This document shows, piece after piece, positions 8,010 to 18,000 of a DNA stretch of 57,468 nt. A program made the translations under genes and the position numbers. The notes beneath the pieces were generated by a model. That model worked only from the letters and a program-made list of their open reading frames with translations, was not told where the DNA came from and did no database searches. Every line of letters starts with the position of its first letter. Position 1 is the stretch's first letter. The DNA is from an uncultured Lachnospiraceae bacterium (GTDB lineage Bacteria > Bacillota > Clostridia > Lachnospirales > Lachnospiraceae): positions 1-57,468 of the forward strand of contig CAUEYX010000019.1 in NCBI GenBank assembly GCA_959022495.1. Direction: 5' to 3'.

Positions 8010-9875
8010 TTATTTCACGGATTTTCTCCTGACTGCCGCCACAGACATGAGCGTCAACAGGACTGCCGACCCGCTCAGCACTGCCACCCAAAGAGCAGTG
8101 TCCGCCAAATCTCCTGTTTTCGGCGATCTTGTCACCGTTCCGGCTGTATTCTGTGCTCCGCTGGGAGCGGAAATCTTGACTACTGCCGGCGCAGCCTGCT
8201 CTTCTGTCTGAACCTCCGTCTGCTCCTGCTGTGGATCTGCCGCAGCAGGATCTTCCGTCAGGCCCTCCGACAGTGTTTCATCTGTATCAGGTGTTCCTGC
8301 GGTGGTATCTTCCGGTGTTAGATCATCTGCGGCCGGGTTGTCCGTGGCGGGACCATCAGATGTGGTGCCATCCGTACCAGGTGTTTCAATTATAGAATCT
8401 CCTGTTGTTCCATTATCTGCCGGATCATCCACTGGTGTATCGGCTGCCGGGCCGTCTGACGGATCATCCGATGGCGCATCAATCACCGGATCATCCGGCG
8501 TTGCTGCACCTGACCCCGGCGTATCTGTATTCGGATCATCTGCCGGACCGCTGCCTCCTGCCGGGTCATCCGATGGGGTGTCCGGCCCTTCTGTAGTACC
8601 GCCCGCTGACGGATCATCTGATGGAGCGCTGCCTGTTCCGGCATAATCTTTACTTCCGCCCACAGTGTCCAGATTCCAGGCATGAGCTGCCGCTTTCTCT
8701 CCCCAGTACGGGTCAGAGGCATAACTTACGTTAATTCCGCCGCCTTTGTTGCCGAGATACTCACCGTGGTTCGACCAATGTCCATCTTTGAGATATGCGT
8801 TGGCCATCTGATAATTCATAAATTCACGGATGCAGTCGTCAATGCTCGCAAAAGCATATGCGTCTCCCGGAGAACTGTCTACCGCGTTCAGACCGAAAAT
8901 ATTATTCTTTGTCATGCAGATACTGCTTCTGCCCCATGCGCTCTCGTTGACCGCGATCCCCAGAGAGAGAAGGGCGTTGACAGAATATGTATTCTGATAT
9001 TTCACAAAACTGTTCCCTGTTCCTGTCAGCTTGGAGGACGCCGGATCAATTCCCGCGTTTACCATCGCTGTGTTAAGAGCACTGTCCAGTTCATCTCCGC
9101 TGTAACTTGTAGAGAGGTTCATATCCAGGAACTGGAAATAATTATTGAACGGATTTCCCGCGTTTACCGCGGATGCCCCGTTGGAGCCGCTCTGATAATC
9201 GGAAAGCATCACCGTGTAATCTGTATAGAAATAGTGTCCGTCATAGCTGTAATACTTTCCACCTTCACTCAAATAGGACGGAGCAGTCCCGTTATTCACG
9301 GCAGACGTAGGGGCTTTCGCCAGATCCTGTGAGATATAATGGATCAGTTTTCCCCCTGATACCGTATAATAACTTACATTCTGCGCCACAGAACCATAAT
9401 CCACGAGCTGAACATCCGACGCGCTTACGGTCCCGGTCACCCCTGAGAGCATAAACCGAATCCGGCCGTCAGACGTTGTCCCCAGATACGCCGCATCCGC
9501 GCCGTAGGCGCCGTTCGTATACCCTGAGATGCCGTTCGTCTCGTCTGTATAATTTGTGACAGCATTTCCCTTTGTGTTAAAATTCACAACCTGAGGACTG
9601 AAAGCGCGCGCCGCGAACATCGCGATCCCGCTCACACCTTCCGATTCATCCGCTTCATCGACTGTACCGTCCGTATCATCGATCTCGTAGATCGTTCCGT
9701 CCTCATCCATTGCCGTAACTTCTTCCAGACGCTGGCTGTTTTCGTCCTGAAGTTCTGATACCGCGGCTTCCGTCTCCCCTTCTGCCTCGGCTGCCAGGCT
9801 CGTTATCCCCGGCATAACAGTGAGGACCATGGACATGGCGAGCGCGCATATCAGTAATTTGTTTTTTCTTATCAC
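8010..9875 (-). CDS. Sortase-anchored cell-wall glucosaminidase with Asp/Pro/Gly-rich stalk
   Basis: 621 residues, secreted. A signal peptide (residues 1 to about 29, ending near SLAAEA) is followed by an acidic spacer, a roughly 200-residue beta-rich region, and a glucosaminidase domain (PF01832 type) around residues 290-400 with catalytic Glu in VNESAWGRS and the TKNNIFGLNA segment. A low-complexity stalk of repeated D-D-P-S/A/T units covers about residues 420-570. The end is a sorting signal: SPKTGD, a hydrophobic stretch, then RRKSVK, i.e. the (S/N)PxTG form used by clostridial sortases. It should trim peptidoglycan during growth or division while attached to the wall. The start is GTG with GGAGG 11 bases upstream, a rather long spacing. 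No terminator is visible behind it. Confidence 0.93.
   Translation of the reverse strand: MIRKNKLLICALAMSMVLTVMPGITSLAAEAEGETEAAVSELQDENSQRLEEVTAMDEDGTIYEIDDTDGTVDEADESEGVSGIAMFAARAFSPQVVNFNTKGNAVTNYTDETNGISGYTNGAYGADAAYLGTTSDGRIRFMLSGVTGTVSASDVQLVDYGSVAQNVSYYTVSGGKLIHYISQDLAKAPTSAVNNGTAPSYLSEGGKYYSYDGHYFYTDYTVMLSDYQSGSNGASAVNAGNPFNNYFQFLDMNLSTSYSGDELDSALNTAMVNAGIDPASSKLTGTGNSFVKYQNTYSVNALLSLGIAVNESAWGRSSICMTKNNIFGLNAVDSSPGDAYAFASIDDCIREFMNYQMANAYLKDGHWSNHGEYLGNKGGGINVSYASDPYWGEKAAAHAWNLDTVGGSKDYAGTGSAPSDDPSAGGTTEGPDTPSDDPAGGSGPADDPNTDTPGSGAATPDDPVIDAPSDDPSDGPAADTPVDDPADNGTTGDSIIETPGTDGTTSDGPATDNPAADDLTPEDTTAGTPDTDETLSEGLTEDPAAADPQQEQTEVQTEEQAAPAVVKISAPSGAQNTAGTVTRSPKTGDLADTALWVAVLSGSAVLLTLMSVAAVRRKSVK
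8270..8640 (-). repeat. Low-complexity stalk-coding repeats
   Basis: Irregular tandem units coding for DDP(S/A)(D/G)-rich peptides inside the glucosaminidase gene. At DNA level the units (forms of GGATCATCCG) are similar enough for slippage, so the stalk length may vary between strains. Confidence 0.7.
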
Positions 9876-10017
9876 TTGTACACTTCCCTCCTAAACCTTA
9901 TTAATTATTTATGGATATAGATACTGATACTTCTTTACCATAACATCTCTGCCCGGAAATGGCAAGTTTTTCTGCGGACTGGTCACAAAAAGATCGTAAT
10001 CCGCATTTTCGGGCAGT

Positions 10018-10049
10018 AAAAAAGCTCCCCAGCCAAAAGCTGGAGAGCT
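10018..10049 (-). terminator. Terminator of tRNA-Leu
   Basis: On the minus strand AGCTCTCCAGC, TTTT loop, GCTGGGGAGCT then a T-run, starting about 12 bases after the tRNA 3' end. Confidence 0.9.
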
Positions 10050-10060
10050 GAATTTTATGC

Positions 10061-10143
10061 TGCCGCTGGCCGGACTCGAACCGGCACGGATATTCTCCGT
10101 CTGATTTTGAGTCAGGTGTGTCTGCCAATTCCACCACAGCGGC
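10061..10143 (-). tRNA. tRNA-Leu, anticodon CAA
   Basis: 83 nt with a class II long variable arm. Acceptor stem GCCGCTG / CAGCGGC with discriminator A, D-arm TGGTGGAATTGGCAGACAC, anticodon loop CTCAAAA reading CAA (decodes UUG), variable arm CGGAGAATATCCGT, and T-arm GCCGGTTCGAGTCCGGC. No CCA is encoded, so it must be added after transcription. Own promoter and terminator flank it. The translated frame across it is meaningless. Confidence 0.97.
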
Positions 10144-10173
10144 TGATCCGGCTTCCACCGGAAGCCAAATCTG

Positions 10174-10202
10174 ATTATATCACCTGGGAAAACTCATTGC
10201 AA
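10174..10202 (-). promoter_or_regulatory. Promoter of tRNA-Leu
   Basis: TTGCAA, 17 bases, TATAAT on the minus strand, about 30 bases upstream of the tRNA 5' end. Between the two lies a small hairpin GGCTTCCGGTGGAAGCC in the leader. Confidence 0.85.
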
Positions 10203-10246
10203 CATTTTTCTGCTCCCGGGCTGTCTTTTCTCTCAATTGTTTCTGT

Positions 10247-11527
10247 TCAGCCTTTCTGCCCGAGGAGTTTTTTCCCGATTTCGAAACAGTCGAATGTAGC
10301 AAAATAATCGGACGGCCTCTCTGCCCGCCGGATCATCTGCACACTGCCGTCCTCTCTGAGCAGGAGCTCCGCTGATTTGAGCTTTCCATTATAATTGTAT
10401 CCCATTGCGAACCCGTGGGCTCCCGCGTCGTGTATTACGAGATAGTCTCCCATCTCGATCTTGGGCAGCATTCTGTCAATGGCAAATTTATCATTATTCT
10501 CACACAGAGAGCCTGTCACATCGTATTTATGATCACAGGGCTGATCTTCTCTGCCAAGCACGGTAATATGGTGATATGCCCCATACATTGCCGGGCGCAT
10601 CAAGTTCACCGCGCACGCGTCCACACCGATATAATCCTTGTGCGTATGCTTCTCGTGGATGGCTTTCGTCACAAGGCAGCCGTATGGTCCCATCATATAG
10701 CGTCCCAGCTCGGTATAGATCTCCACATCTCCCATCCCCGCGGGAACAAGCACTTCCTCGTAAACTTTTCTAACCCCTTCTCCGATCGCGAAAATATCAT
10801 TGGGCTCCTGTTCCGGCCTGTAGGGTATGCCGATCCCTCCGGAAAGATTGATGAACTTGATATGCACTCCCGCCTCTTTTGAAAGCCTTACAGCCTGCTC
10901 AAAGAGCACCTTGGCAAGCATCGGATAGTAATCGTTTGTCACGGTATTGCTGGCAAGGAACGCGTGGAGACCAAACTCTTTCGCGCCTTTGGACTTCAGT
11001 ATTTTATAGGCCTCAAGGATCTGCTTCGTAGTCATGCCGTACTTGGCATCCCCCGGATTATCCATGATATCATTGCTGATTTTAAAGAGGCCGCCCGGAT
11101 TATACCGGCAGCTGATAGTCTCGGGAATATAGCCGATCGTCTTTTCAAGGAAATCAATATGGGTGATATCATCCAGATTGATGATCGCGCCCAGCTTTTC
11201 CGCCAGTGCGAAATCTTCTGCCGGTGTGTCGTTGGACGAGAACATAATGTCTTCCCCCTTGATATCCAGAGCTTCTGAAAGCATAAGCTCTGTGTAGGAG
11301 GAACAGTCACAGCCGCAGCCGTACTCCTTTAATATCTGGATCAGAAACGGGTTTGGCGTTGCCTTCACCGCAAAGTATTCCTTGTATCCTTTATTCCAGG
11401 AAAAGGCTTCTTTTAATGCTTTCACATTCTCCCGTATTCCTCTTTCATCATAGAGGTGAAACGGAGTCGGGTAAGTCTTTACAATCTCCTCAATCTGTTC
11501 TTTTGTCACAAATGGTTTTTTGTTCAT
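10247..11527 (-). CDS. lysA: Diaminopimelate decarboxylase
   Basis: 426 residues. PLP enzyme (alanine-racemase-like TIM barrel plus C-terminal beta domain) that makes L-lysine from meso-diaminopimelate. PLP lysine in YFAVKATPNP (Lys55), substrate-loop segments SGGIGIPY and ELGRYMMG, and the C-terminal active-site motif GSLCENNDKFA from the other subunit. AGGAG lies 9 bases before the ATG. Its first 38 bases overlap the end of the TrmB-type regulator gene in another frame, so both are on one transcript from 12285-12313. I looked for a lysine riboswitch upstream and found none. Confidence 0.96.
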   Translation of the reverse strand: MNKKPFVTKEQIEEIVKTYPTPFHLYDERGIRENVKALKEAFSWNKGYKEYFAVKATPNPFLIQILKEYGCGCDCSSYTELMLSEALDIKGEDIMFSSNDTPAEDFALAEKLGAIINLDDITHIDFLEKTIGYIPETISCRYNPGGLFKISNDIMDNPGDAKYGMTTKQILEAYKILKSKGAKEFGLHAFLASNTVTNDYYPMLAKVLFEQAVRLSKEAGVHIKFINLSGGIGIPYRPEQEPNDIFAIGEGVRKVYEEVLVPAGMGDVEIYTELGRYMMGPYGCLVTKAIHEKHTHKDYIGVDACAVNLMRPAMYGAYHHITVLGREDQPCDHKYDVTGSLCENNDKFAIDRMLPKIEMGDYLVIHDAGAHGFAMGYNYNGKLKSAELLLREDGSVQMIRRAERPSDYFATFDCFEIGKKLLGQKG

Positions 11528-12242
11528 CGCTGTTTTCTCCTCCTCGTATTTTAATGAGTTCGATCTCGTTTGCCAATGCGCTCTTAAAGAGCTTCACGAA
11601 ATTTTTCTGTCCTGAATACAGGCAGGTATTCATACTGCCCGGACCGTACTCCCCGGACAGCACGTATTTGGAATCCGTGATCATCCCAATCTGGCTGTCC
11701 TTATCCCCGGTCACATAGACCTCGGCGCCTTCCATGCCAAATGGATGGTCCGTAATAAGAACAATCTTCCTGCCCTTATCCGCCAGAGCGGACAACGCCG
11801 CGCACAGCTGCTCAAGACAGACAGCGGAACAGGATAGATAGACTCTCTCTTCCGCATTTTCCAGAAGATTATGTATCCGGCCGCAGATATTTTCTTCCCC
11901 TTCTACCGTAATATAACCGTCCTGACCATGCTCCTGCCGCGGCAGATTCATGCAGAGCCAGCGCTCTTCTTCCTCCATGCGGCGTATCCGGTTCCCGCAG
12001 AACTCTTCCGGGCATACCGGAATATATTTCTTCGCCGTCTCTTCCACCAGATAGGCTGCTCCCTTTTCCACAAGAGCCGCCAGAGAGCTGTACGCATTGG
12101 ACCGGGAGATGCCTGTATCCCTGGCGATCTCGTATCCGGTCTGTTTTCCCCGTTTCAGGAGCTGCTCATAGACGAGAGCTTCCTGACGTGAAAGTCCAAA
12201 ATGCATCAGATAATCGACAGCCCTGCTATCTTCCATGCTCAT
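11490..12242 (-). CDS. TrmB-like winged-helix transcriptional regulator
   Basis: 250 residues. An N-terminal winged helix (residues about 10-75: LSRQEALVYEQLLKRGKQTGYEIA, then SRSNAYSSLAALVEKGAAY) is followed by a C-terminal sensor-like domain, the TrmB/PLD-like arrangement. Helix segment TGYEIARDTGISRSNAY is the recognition region. It is cotranscribed with and overlaps lysA, and a 5-bp-arm inverted repeat sits in its promoter, so autoregulation and control of lysA are inferred. The ligand is unknown. Two ATGs lie two codons apart (12242 and 12236); both have an acceptable Shine-Dalgarno. Confidence 0.85.
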   Translation of the reverse strand: MSMEDSRAVDYLMHFGLSRQEALVYEQLLKRGKQTGYEIARDTGISRSNAYSSLAALVEKGAAYLVEETAKKYIPVCPEEFCGNRIRRMEEEERWLCMNLPRQEHGQDGYITVEGEENICGRIHNLLENAEERVYLSCSAVCLEQLCAALSALADKGRKIVLITDHPFGMEGAEVYVTGDKDSQIGMITDSKYVLSGEYGPGSMNTCLYSGQKNFVKLFKSALANEIELIKIRGGENSDEQKTICDKRTD

Positions 12243-12284
12243 CCTCTTTCTCCGCTTTCTCTATTAGTAGTTCTTTTCAGGAAC

Positions 12285-12313
12285 ACTATATTACAGTTTT
12301 TTTATACTGTCAA
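12285..12313 (-). promoter_or_regulatory. Promoter of the regulator-lysA operon with internal inverted repeat
   Basis: Minus strand TTGACA, 17 bases, TATAGT. Inside it ACAGT-ATAAAAAA-ACTGT (12293-12310) overlaps the -35 and spacer, which is where a repressor site would be expected. Confidence 0.8.
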
Positions 12314-12349
12314 CACTTATTTCACACAGCCATAGTAAGAATATTTCGC

Positions 12350-12390
12350 AAAAACCCCGCGGAAAATGGCCTGCCTGCCTTCTCCGCGGG
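12350..12390 (-). terminator. Terminator of pyruvate kinase gene
   Basis: Minus strand CCCGCGGA ... TCCGCGGG stem followed by GTTTTTG, 40 bases after the pyk stop. Confidence 0.88.
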
Positions 12391-12429
12391 ATCTGTAAAC
12401 TGATTACTGCTGTCTCTTTTCGTTATTCT

Positions 12430-13866
12430 TTACTCTACTGTGGCAATTCTCATCATATTGCTGGCTGCGCTTCGTTCCTGCCGTACATTCATGGACGGGA
12501 TTCCTGCCGTAAGCACAACCACATCTCCGGTCTCTGCGAACTGTTTTACCTTTGCCAGCTCAATTGCTCCGTCGCAGATATCGTCCGTTGTATTAAACTC
12601 ACGGGATTTGATAGGCTTGACGCCCCAGTAGATGGACATTCTGCGCAGAGTTCTCTCATTGGGTGTGACACCCAGGATCAGCTGCTTCGGTCTTAAATTG
12701 GATACAACTCTCGCCGTAGCCCCTGACACGGAAGGAGTGATGATGCATTTCGCGTTCAGGTTCGACGCTGCCAGCACTGAAGAATATCCCACCGCGCTGG
12801 ACAGCCCCTTCTTCAGATGCCCGCCTGTCTTCTCCAGGATCGTGTCATAATCCAGATGCTGTTCTGTACTCTCAATGATATGCACCATCATCTGAAGTGC
12901 CTCCAGCGGGTATTTGCCCTGTGCGGTCTCCCCGGAAAGCATCACAGCGTCTGTTCCGTCGTATACTGCATTGGCCACATCTGTTACTTCCGCTCTCGTC
13001 GGGCGCGGGTTGCGCATCATAGAATCCAGCATCTGGGTTGCTGTAATAACGGTCTTAAAGTTGCTGTTACATTTCTGAATCAGCATTTTCTGGAGATACG
13101 GAACCTCCTCGGCCGGGATCTCCACGCCCAGGTCACCGCGGGCAACCATGATGCCGTCCGCCGCGCGGATAATCTCGTCAATGTTTTTAATCCCCTCCGC
13201 GTTCTCGATCTTCGCGATAATCGGGATATAGGGAGCGCCCAGTTCCTTTAAGAATGCTTTGATCTCAAGCACACACTCTGCATTTCTGACAAAAGAAGCC
13301 GCGATAAAGTCAATGCCCTGCTCCACGCCGAAACGGATATCATCCTTATCCTTCTGGGTGATCGCCGGCAGCCGGACCGCCACGTTCGGTACATTGACCC
13401 CTTTCTTCTCGCCGAGTTCGCCGCCATTGATAACCTCACAGATAATATCTCTGTCTGTTTTACCAGTCACCTTAAGAGCGATCAGGCCGTCATCGATGAG
13501 GATTACTTTTCCCGCGTCCACGTCCTGCACAAGCCCGTCATAAGTGATGGAGACTTTATTCTGGTCCCCGACAATCTCATCTACCGTCAGGACGAACTGA
13601 GCTCCCGCTTCAAGAGTGATCTTTTTTCCGTCTTTCAGCACGCCTGTGCGGATCTCCGGTCCCTTTGTATCCAGAAGGATCGCTGTGTTCGTGTTCAGCT
13701 CTTCTCTCAGCTCTTTGAGCAGGTCCATTCTTCCCTTCTGCTCCTCATGATCGCCGTGAGAAAAATTGAAACGGGCCACATCCATCCCGTTCTCTATCAG
13801 CTTTTTCATAAGCTCTCTGTCATTCGTGTTGGGTCCCATGGTGCAAACTACTTTTGTCTTTTTCAT
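12430..13866 (-). CDS. pyk: Pyruvate kinase
   Basis: 478 residues. Final glycolytic step: PEP + ADP to pyruvate + ATP. Signatures: MKKTKVVCTMGPNTND at the N-terminus, ARFNFSHGDHEEQ, LLDTKGPEIRTG, the metal/PEP motif IPIIAKIENAEG, MVARGDLGVEIP and TATQMLDSM. This is the short form of about 475 residues, without the extra C-terminal PEP-utilising domain of Bacillus-type enzymes. The Shine-Dalgarno GGAG is 13 bases from the ATG, which is long; a nearer ATG is out of frame. It lies downstream of the rhomboid-like gene but is separated from it by a terminator. Confidence 0.97.
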   Translation of the reverse strand: MKKTKVVCTMGPNTNDRELMKKLIENGMDVARFNFSHGDHEEQKGRMDLLKELREELNTNTAILLDTKGPEIRTGVLKDGKKITLEAGAQFVLTVDEIVGDQNKVSITYDGLVQDVDAGKVILIDDGLIALKVTGKTDRDIICEVINGGELGEKKGVNVPNVAVRLPAITQKDKDDIRFGVEQGIDFIAASFVRNAECVLEIKAFLKELGAPYIPIIAKIENAEGIKNIDEIIRAADGIMVARGDLGVEIPAEEVPYLQKMLIQKCNSNFKTVITATQMLDSMMRNPRPTRAEVTDVANAVYDGTDAVMLSGETAQGKYPLEALQMMVHIIESTEQHLDYDTILEKTGGHLKKGLSSAVGYSSVLAASNLNAKCIITPSVSGATARVVSNLRPKQLILGVTPNERTLRRMSIYWGVKPIKSREFNTTDDICDGAIELAKVKQFAETGDVVVLTAGIPSMNVRQERSAASNMMRIATVE

Positions 13867-13903
13867 GAATTTTCATACTCTCCTTTTGAAATATATACTT
13901 TAT

Positions 13904-13929
13904 AAAAGCAGATGCGTATTGCGTCTGCT
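13904..13929 (-). terminator. Terminator after the rhomboid-like gene
   Basis: Minus strand AGCAGACGC / GCATCTGCT stem with one mismatch, then TTTTATAAAG. Lies between the rhomboid-like gene and pyk. Confidence 0.7.
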
Positions 13930-13964
13930 TTATCAGCGATATTAAAACTGTCTGCCGCTCTTTT

Positions 13965-14810
13965 CTATTTTACATGTTCATGGGTGAACAGATGATCCTG
14001 GCAGTATTCATAGTTTCCATTACATTTCGAACAGAAGCGGAATTCCAGGCAGGGATCATCAATCTCTGTCCTGCCGCACACCGCGCAGCGGTGTTTCGCC
14101 CCGTTTGAATACTGCATATGCGGCGCGGACTGCCGTTTAAACTTCTCCCTGCGGGCCTTCTCCTTTAAGGAAGGTCTCCTGCGGCTGCGTGTGGACAGGA
14201 AGAAAATCACAAAGTTCAGAAGCGACGCCCCTATGGCTACGCGCGTCACAAGCCCTCCGCGGATGAAATAATAGAGCGCCATCGCCGCATAGACAAGGGC
14301 CATCCATTTCATTTTAATGGGCAGGATAAAATACAGGTATACCTCCATATCCGGATAAATCGCGGCAAACGCGAGGAAAATGGACATCGTAATATAGTTC
14401 GTGCTCACAAGACCTGCCATAGAAAGCGGCAGTTCCACCTGAAAACCGAAATAGTATACCGCGTAGAGAGCGAACACCCCCAGAACGGTAAAGATCAGTC
14501 CTGAGAAAATATAGACATTATACCGGAATGTCCCCCAGGTCCGCTCAAGCGACGTCCCCAGCGAATAGTACAGAAGCACGAGGAACAGAAGGGAAATCGG
14601 TTTCGTTGTCGGAGGGATGAGCACCCATGAGATGAGCCTCCACACCTGCCCCCTGACAATCAGCGCCGGTTCCAGGGTAAGCCAGGTCAAAAGCTCCGGC
14701 ATCACATACATAACCCCAAAACCGATCACATAGCCTGCCAGCAGATAGACCGTCAGATTCGGTATTGCAAAACGTCCCAGTTTCTTCTCTAATTTATCCA
14801 GCCAGTTCAA
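13965..14810 (-). CDS. Rhomboid-like multipass membrane protein with C-terminal Cys4 zinc-ribbon; no visible catalytic serine
   Basis: 281 residues. About six membrane helices (residues about 15-210), then a basic linker and a C-terminal CAVCGRT ... CLEFRFCSKC cluster that should bind zinc. The stretches VWRLISWVLIPP and LGTSLERTWGTFRYNVYIFSG match the rhomboid/Derlin-type signature WR and the LERxxG loop. The GxSG serine motif and the paired histidine of active rhomboids are absent, so it is probably a non-proteolytic pseudorhomboid; the role is unknown. Start: a TTG at 14834 has no ribosome site, whereas AAGGAG and AGGA lie 10 and 5 bases before the TTG at 14810, which I prefer. Confidence 0.75.
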   Translation of the reverse strand: MNWLDKLEKKLGRFAIPNLTVYLLAGYVIGFGVMYVMPELLTWLTLEPALIVRGQVWRLISWVLIPPTTKPISLLFLVLLYYSLGTSLERTWGTFRYNVYIFSGLIFTVLGVFALYAVYYFGFQVELPLSMAGLVSTNYITMSIFLAFAAIYPDMEVYLYFILPIKMKWMALVYAAMALYYFIRGGLVTRVAIGASLLNFVIFFLSTRSRRRPSLKEKARREKFKRQSAPHMQYSNGAKHRCAVCGRTEIDDPCLEFRFCSKCNGNYEYCQDHLFTHEHVK

Positions 14811-14977
14811 AACGATCCTACTCCTTACATCCAAAATGATAATAATCGATACAATTGTAACGTCCGGCTATTTGTTTGTCAAATAGATGTTTCGCCTTTT
14901 CTAAGGTTTAACACTATCTTTATATAAATTATCCATAATGGCAGGAATTATTTTGAAATCCCGCATAATAATAACAA

Positions 14978-15006
14978 TTGTTTTTTTAAAATTCGTGTCG
15001 TATAAT
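14978..15006 (+). promoter_or_regulatory. Near-consensus promoter of the 1415-residue activase-like gene
   Basis: TTGTTT, 17 bases, TATAAT, 82 bases upstream of the ATG. The flanks are very AT-rich, which would act as an UP-like element. Confidence 0.85.
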
Positions 15007-15088
15007 GTAGATTGTTGTAAAATGCGTGAATGCATTTAATAAGAAAGAACTCATATAAATTTTAGTACAAAAGATTGGGGATTATACA

Positions 15089-18000
15089 ATGAGTCTGAAA
15101 GAATTACATACTCTTGGAATCGACATCGGTTCCACTACGGTTAAAATTGCGATTCTGGATGAAGAAAACGAGGTACTCTTCTCCGATTACGAACGACATT
15201 TCGCCAATATCCAGGAGACATTATCCGACCTTCTGGGACGCGCCCTGTATAAGCTCGGCCCGATCCAGGTCTCTCCGGTCATCACCGGCAGCGGCGGACT
15301 GACGCTGGCAAAACATCTCGGCGTGCCTTTTGTCCAGGAGGTCATCGCCGTATCGACCGCCCTTCAGGACTACGCTCCGCAGACGGACGTTGCCATTGAG
15401 CTTGGCGGCGAGGACGCGAAGATCATTTATTTTGAAGGCGGGAATGTCGAACAGCGTATGAACGGGGTCTGTGCCGGCGGTACAGGTTCCTTTATCGATC
15501 AGATGGCCTCTCTATTACAGACAGACGCGTCCGGTCTGAACGAGTACGCAAAAGATTATCAGGCACTCTACTCCATCGCCGCCCGCTGCGGCGTATTTGC
15601 CAAATCCGACATCCAGCCCCTCATCAACGACGGGGCTTCCAAGGAGGACCTTGCGGCGTCCATCTTCCAGGCCGTGGTCAACCAGACCATCAGCGGTCTC
15701 GCCTGCGGCAAACCGATCCGCGGGCATGTGGCGTTCCTGGGTGGTCCGCTCCACTTCCTCTCCGAGCTTCGGGAGGCGTTCATCCGCACATTGAAGCTGG
15801 ATGACGAGCACATCATCGCGCCGAACCATTCCCACTTATTCGCGGCCATCGGTTCTGCGTTAAATTCAAAGAAAGACACTCCGGTGGCGCTCCGGGAGCT
15901 TCAGAACCGTCTGGAGAACCGCATCCAGATGGATATTGAGGTGGAGCGTTTGGACCCGCTGTTCGCCACGACGGCAGAATTCGAAGCGTTCACTGCCCGC
16001 CACGCGAAGCACCAGGTGCCGGTCAAAGACCTTGCCACATATAAGGGAAAAGCGTTCCTCGGCATCGACGCCGGCTCCACGACCACAAAGGCAGCCCTTG
16101 TTGGTGAAGACGGGACACTGCTTTATTCCTTCTATCATAACAATGAGGGAGATCCGCTGGGAACGACCATCTCCGCCATCAAGGAAATCTATGACCTGCT
16201 TCCGGAGGGCGTGGAAATCGTCCACTCCTGCTCCACCGGATATGGCGAGGCGCTCATCAAGGCAGCGCTCATGCTGGACGAGGGCGAGGTAGAGACAGTC
16301 GCCCACTACTATGCGGCAGCGTACTTCGAGCCGGACGTGGACTGCATCCTGGACATCGGCGGACAGGATATGAAGTGCATCAAGATCAAGAACCAGACCG
16401 TGGACAGCGTGCAGCTGAATGAGGCATGCTCTTCCGGATGCGGTTCCTTCATCGAGACATTCGCCAAATCACTGAACTACTCTGTAGAAGATTTTGCTCA
16501 TGAGGCACTCTACGCGCAGAACCCTATCGATCTGGGAACACGCTGTACCGTGTTCATGAACTCGAAGGTAAAACAGGCGCAGAAGGAAGGCGCATCCGTG
16601 GCGGACATCTCCGCGGGACTTGCCTACTCTGTCATCAAGAACGCGCTGTTCAAGGTTATCAAAGTATCCAGCGCTTCTGAACTTGGCAGCCACATCGTTG
16701 TGCAGGGAGGTACGTTCTACAACAACGCCGTATTAAGAAGCTTTGAAAAGATCGCGGACTGCGAGGCGATCCGACCGGACATCGCAGGTATCATGGGCGC
16801 CTTCGGAGCGGCTCTGATCGCCCGCGAGCGCTATACAGAGTGCGAGGGCACGACCATGCTCTCCATCGAGGACATCAAGGCGCTGGAATACTCCACGACC
16901 ATGACGAAATGCCGCGGATGTACGAACACCTGCCGTCTGACCATCAACCATTTCAGCGGCGGACGTAAGTTCATCACCGGAAACCGCTGCGAGCGCGGCC
17001 TTGGAAAAGAAAAGTCAAAGAACACCATGCCGAACCTGTTCGACTACAAGTTCCATCGCTACTTTGACTATGAGCCGCTTGAAGAATCGGAGGCAAAAAG
17101 AGGCGTCATCGGCATCCCGCGCGTGCTGAATATGTACGAGAACTATCCGTTCTGGTTTACATTTTTCACAAAACTGGGCTTCCGCGTGGTACTCTCTCCG
17201 GCTTCTACGAGAAAGATCTACGAGCTGGGCATCGAGTCCATTCCCAGTGAGTCCGAATGCTATCCGGCGAAGCTGGCGCACGGACATGTGCAGTGGCTGA
17301 TCAACAAAGGTGTGAAGCACATCTTCTATCCGTCCATCCCGTATGAGCGGAACGAGTTCGAAGAGGCAAACAACCACTACAACTGCCCCATCGTCACCTC
17401 CTACCCGGAGAACATCAAGAACAACATGGACGCCATCGTACACGGGGAAGTAGACTTCATCCACCCGTTCCTTTCCCTTCAGAGCGAGGAGACCATCTCC
17501 TACCGCCTGATCGAGGAGCTGGGACCGAAGTTCTCCCTCTCAGAGAGTGAGATCAAGTCCGCCGTACACGACGCATGGAACGAGCTTGCGGCATGCCGTG
17601 AAGATATGCGCAAAAAAGGCGAGGAGACGATCAAATTCCTAAATGAGACCGGAAACCGGGGAATCGTGCTGGCGGGCCGTCCGTACCACATCGACCCGGA
17701 GGTCCACCACGGACTGCCGGAGATGATCAACTCCTACAATATTGCCGTGCTGACAGAGGATTCTGTCTCTCACCTGCATCAGGTAGAGCGTCCTCTCAAC
17801 GTCATGGACCAGTGGATGTACCACTCCCGTCTGTACGCGGCGGCAAACTATGTGAAAACGACCGAAAACCTGGATCTCATCCAGCTCAATTCCTTCGGAT
17901 GCGGACTGGACGCGGTCACAACAGACCAAGTGGCAGAGATCCTGACAGGCTCGGATAAGATCTATACGACACTGAAGATCGACGAGGTCAACAACTTAGG

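Noticed and set aside
9901..10158. 85-codon frame over the tRNA-Leu locus
   Set aside because: It reads the tRNA sequence itself (ELADTPDSKSDGE), a well-known false frame. The tRNA structure is complete.
11528..12430. Lysine riboswitch (L-box) upstream of lysA
   Set aside because: I looked for the long conserved L-box layout ahead of the regulator-lysA unit and found only a promoter and a short inverted repeat.
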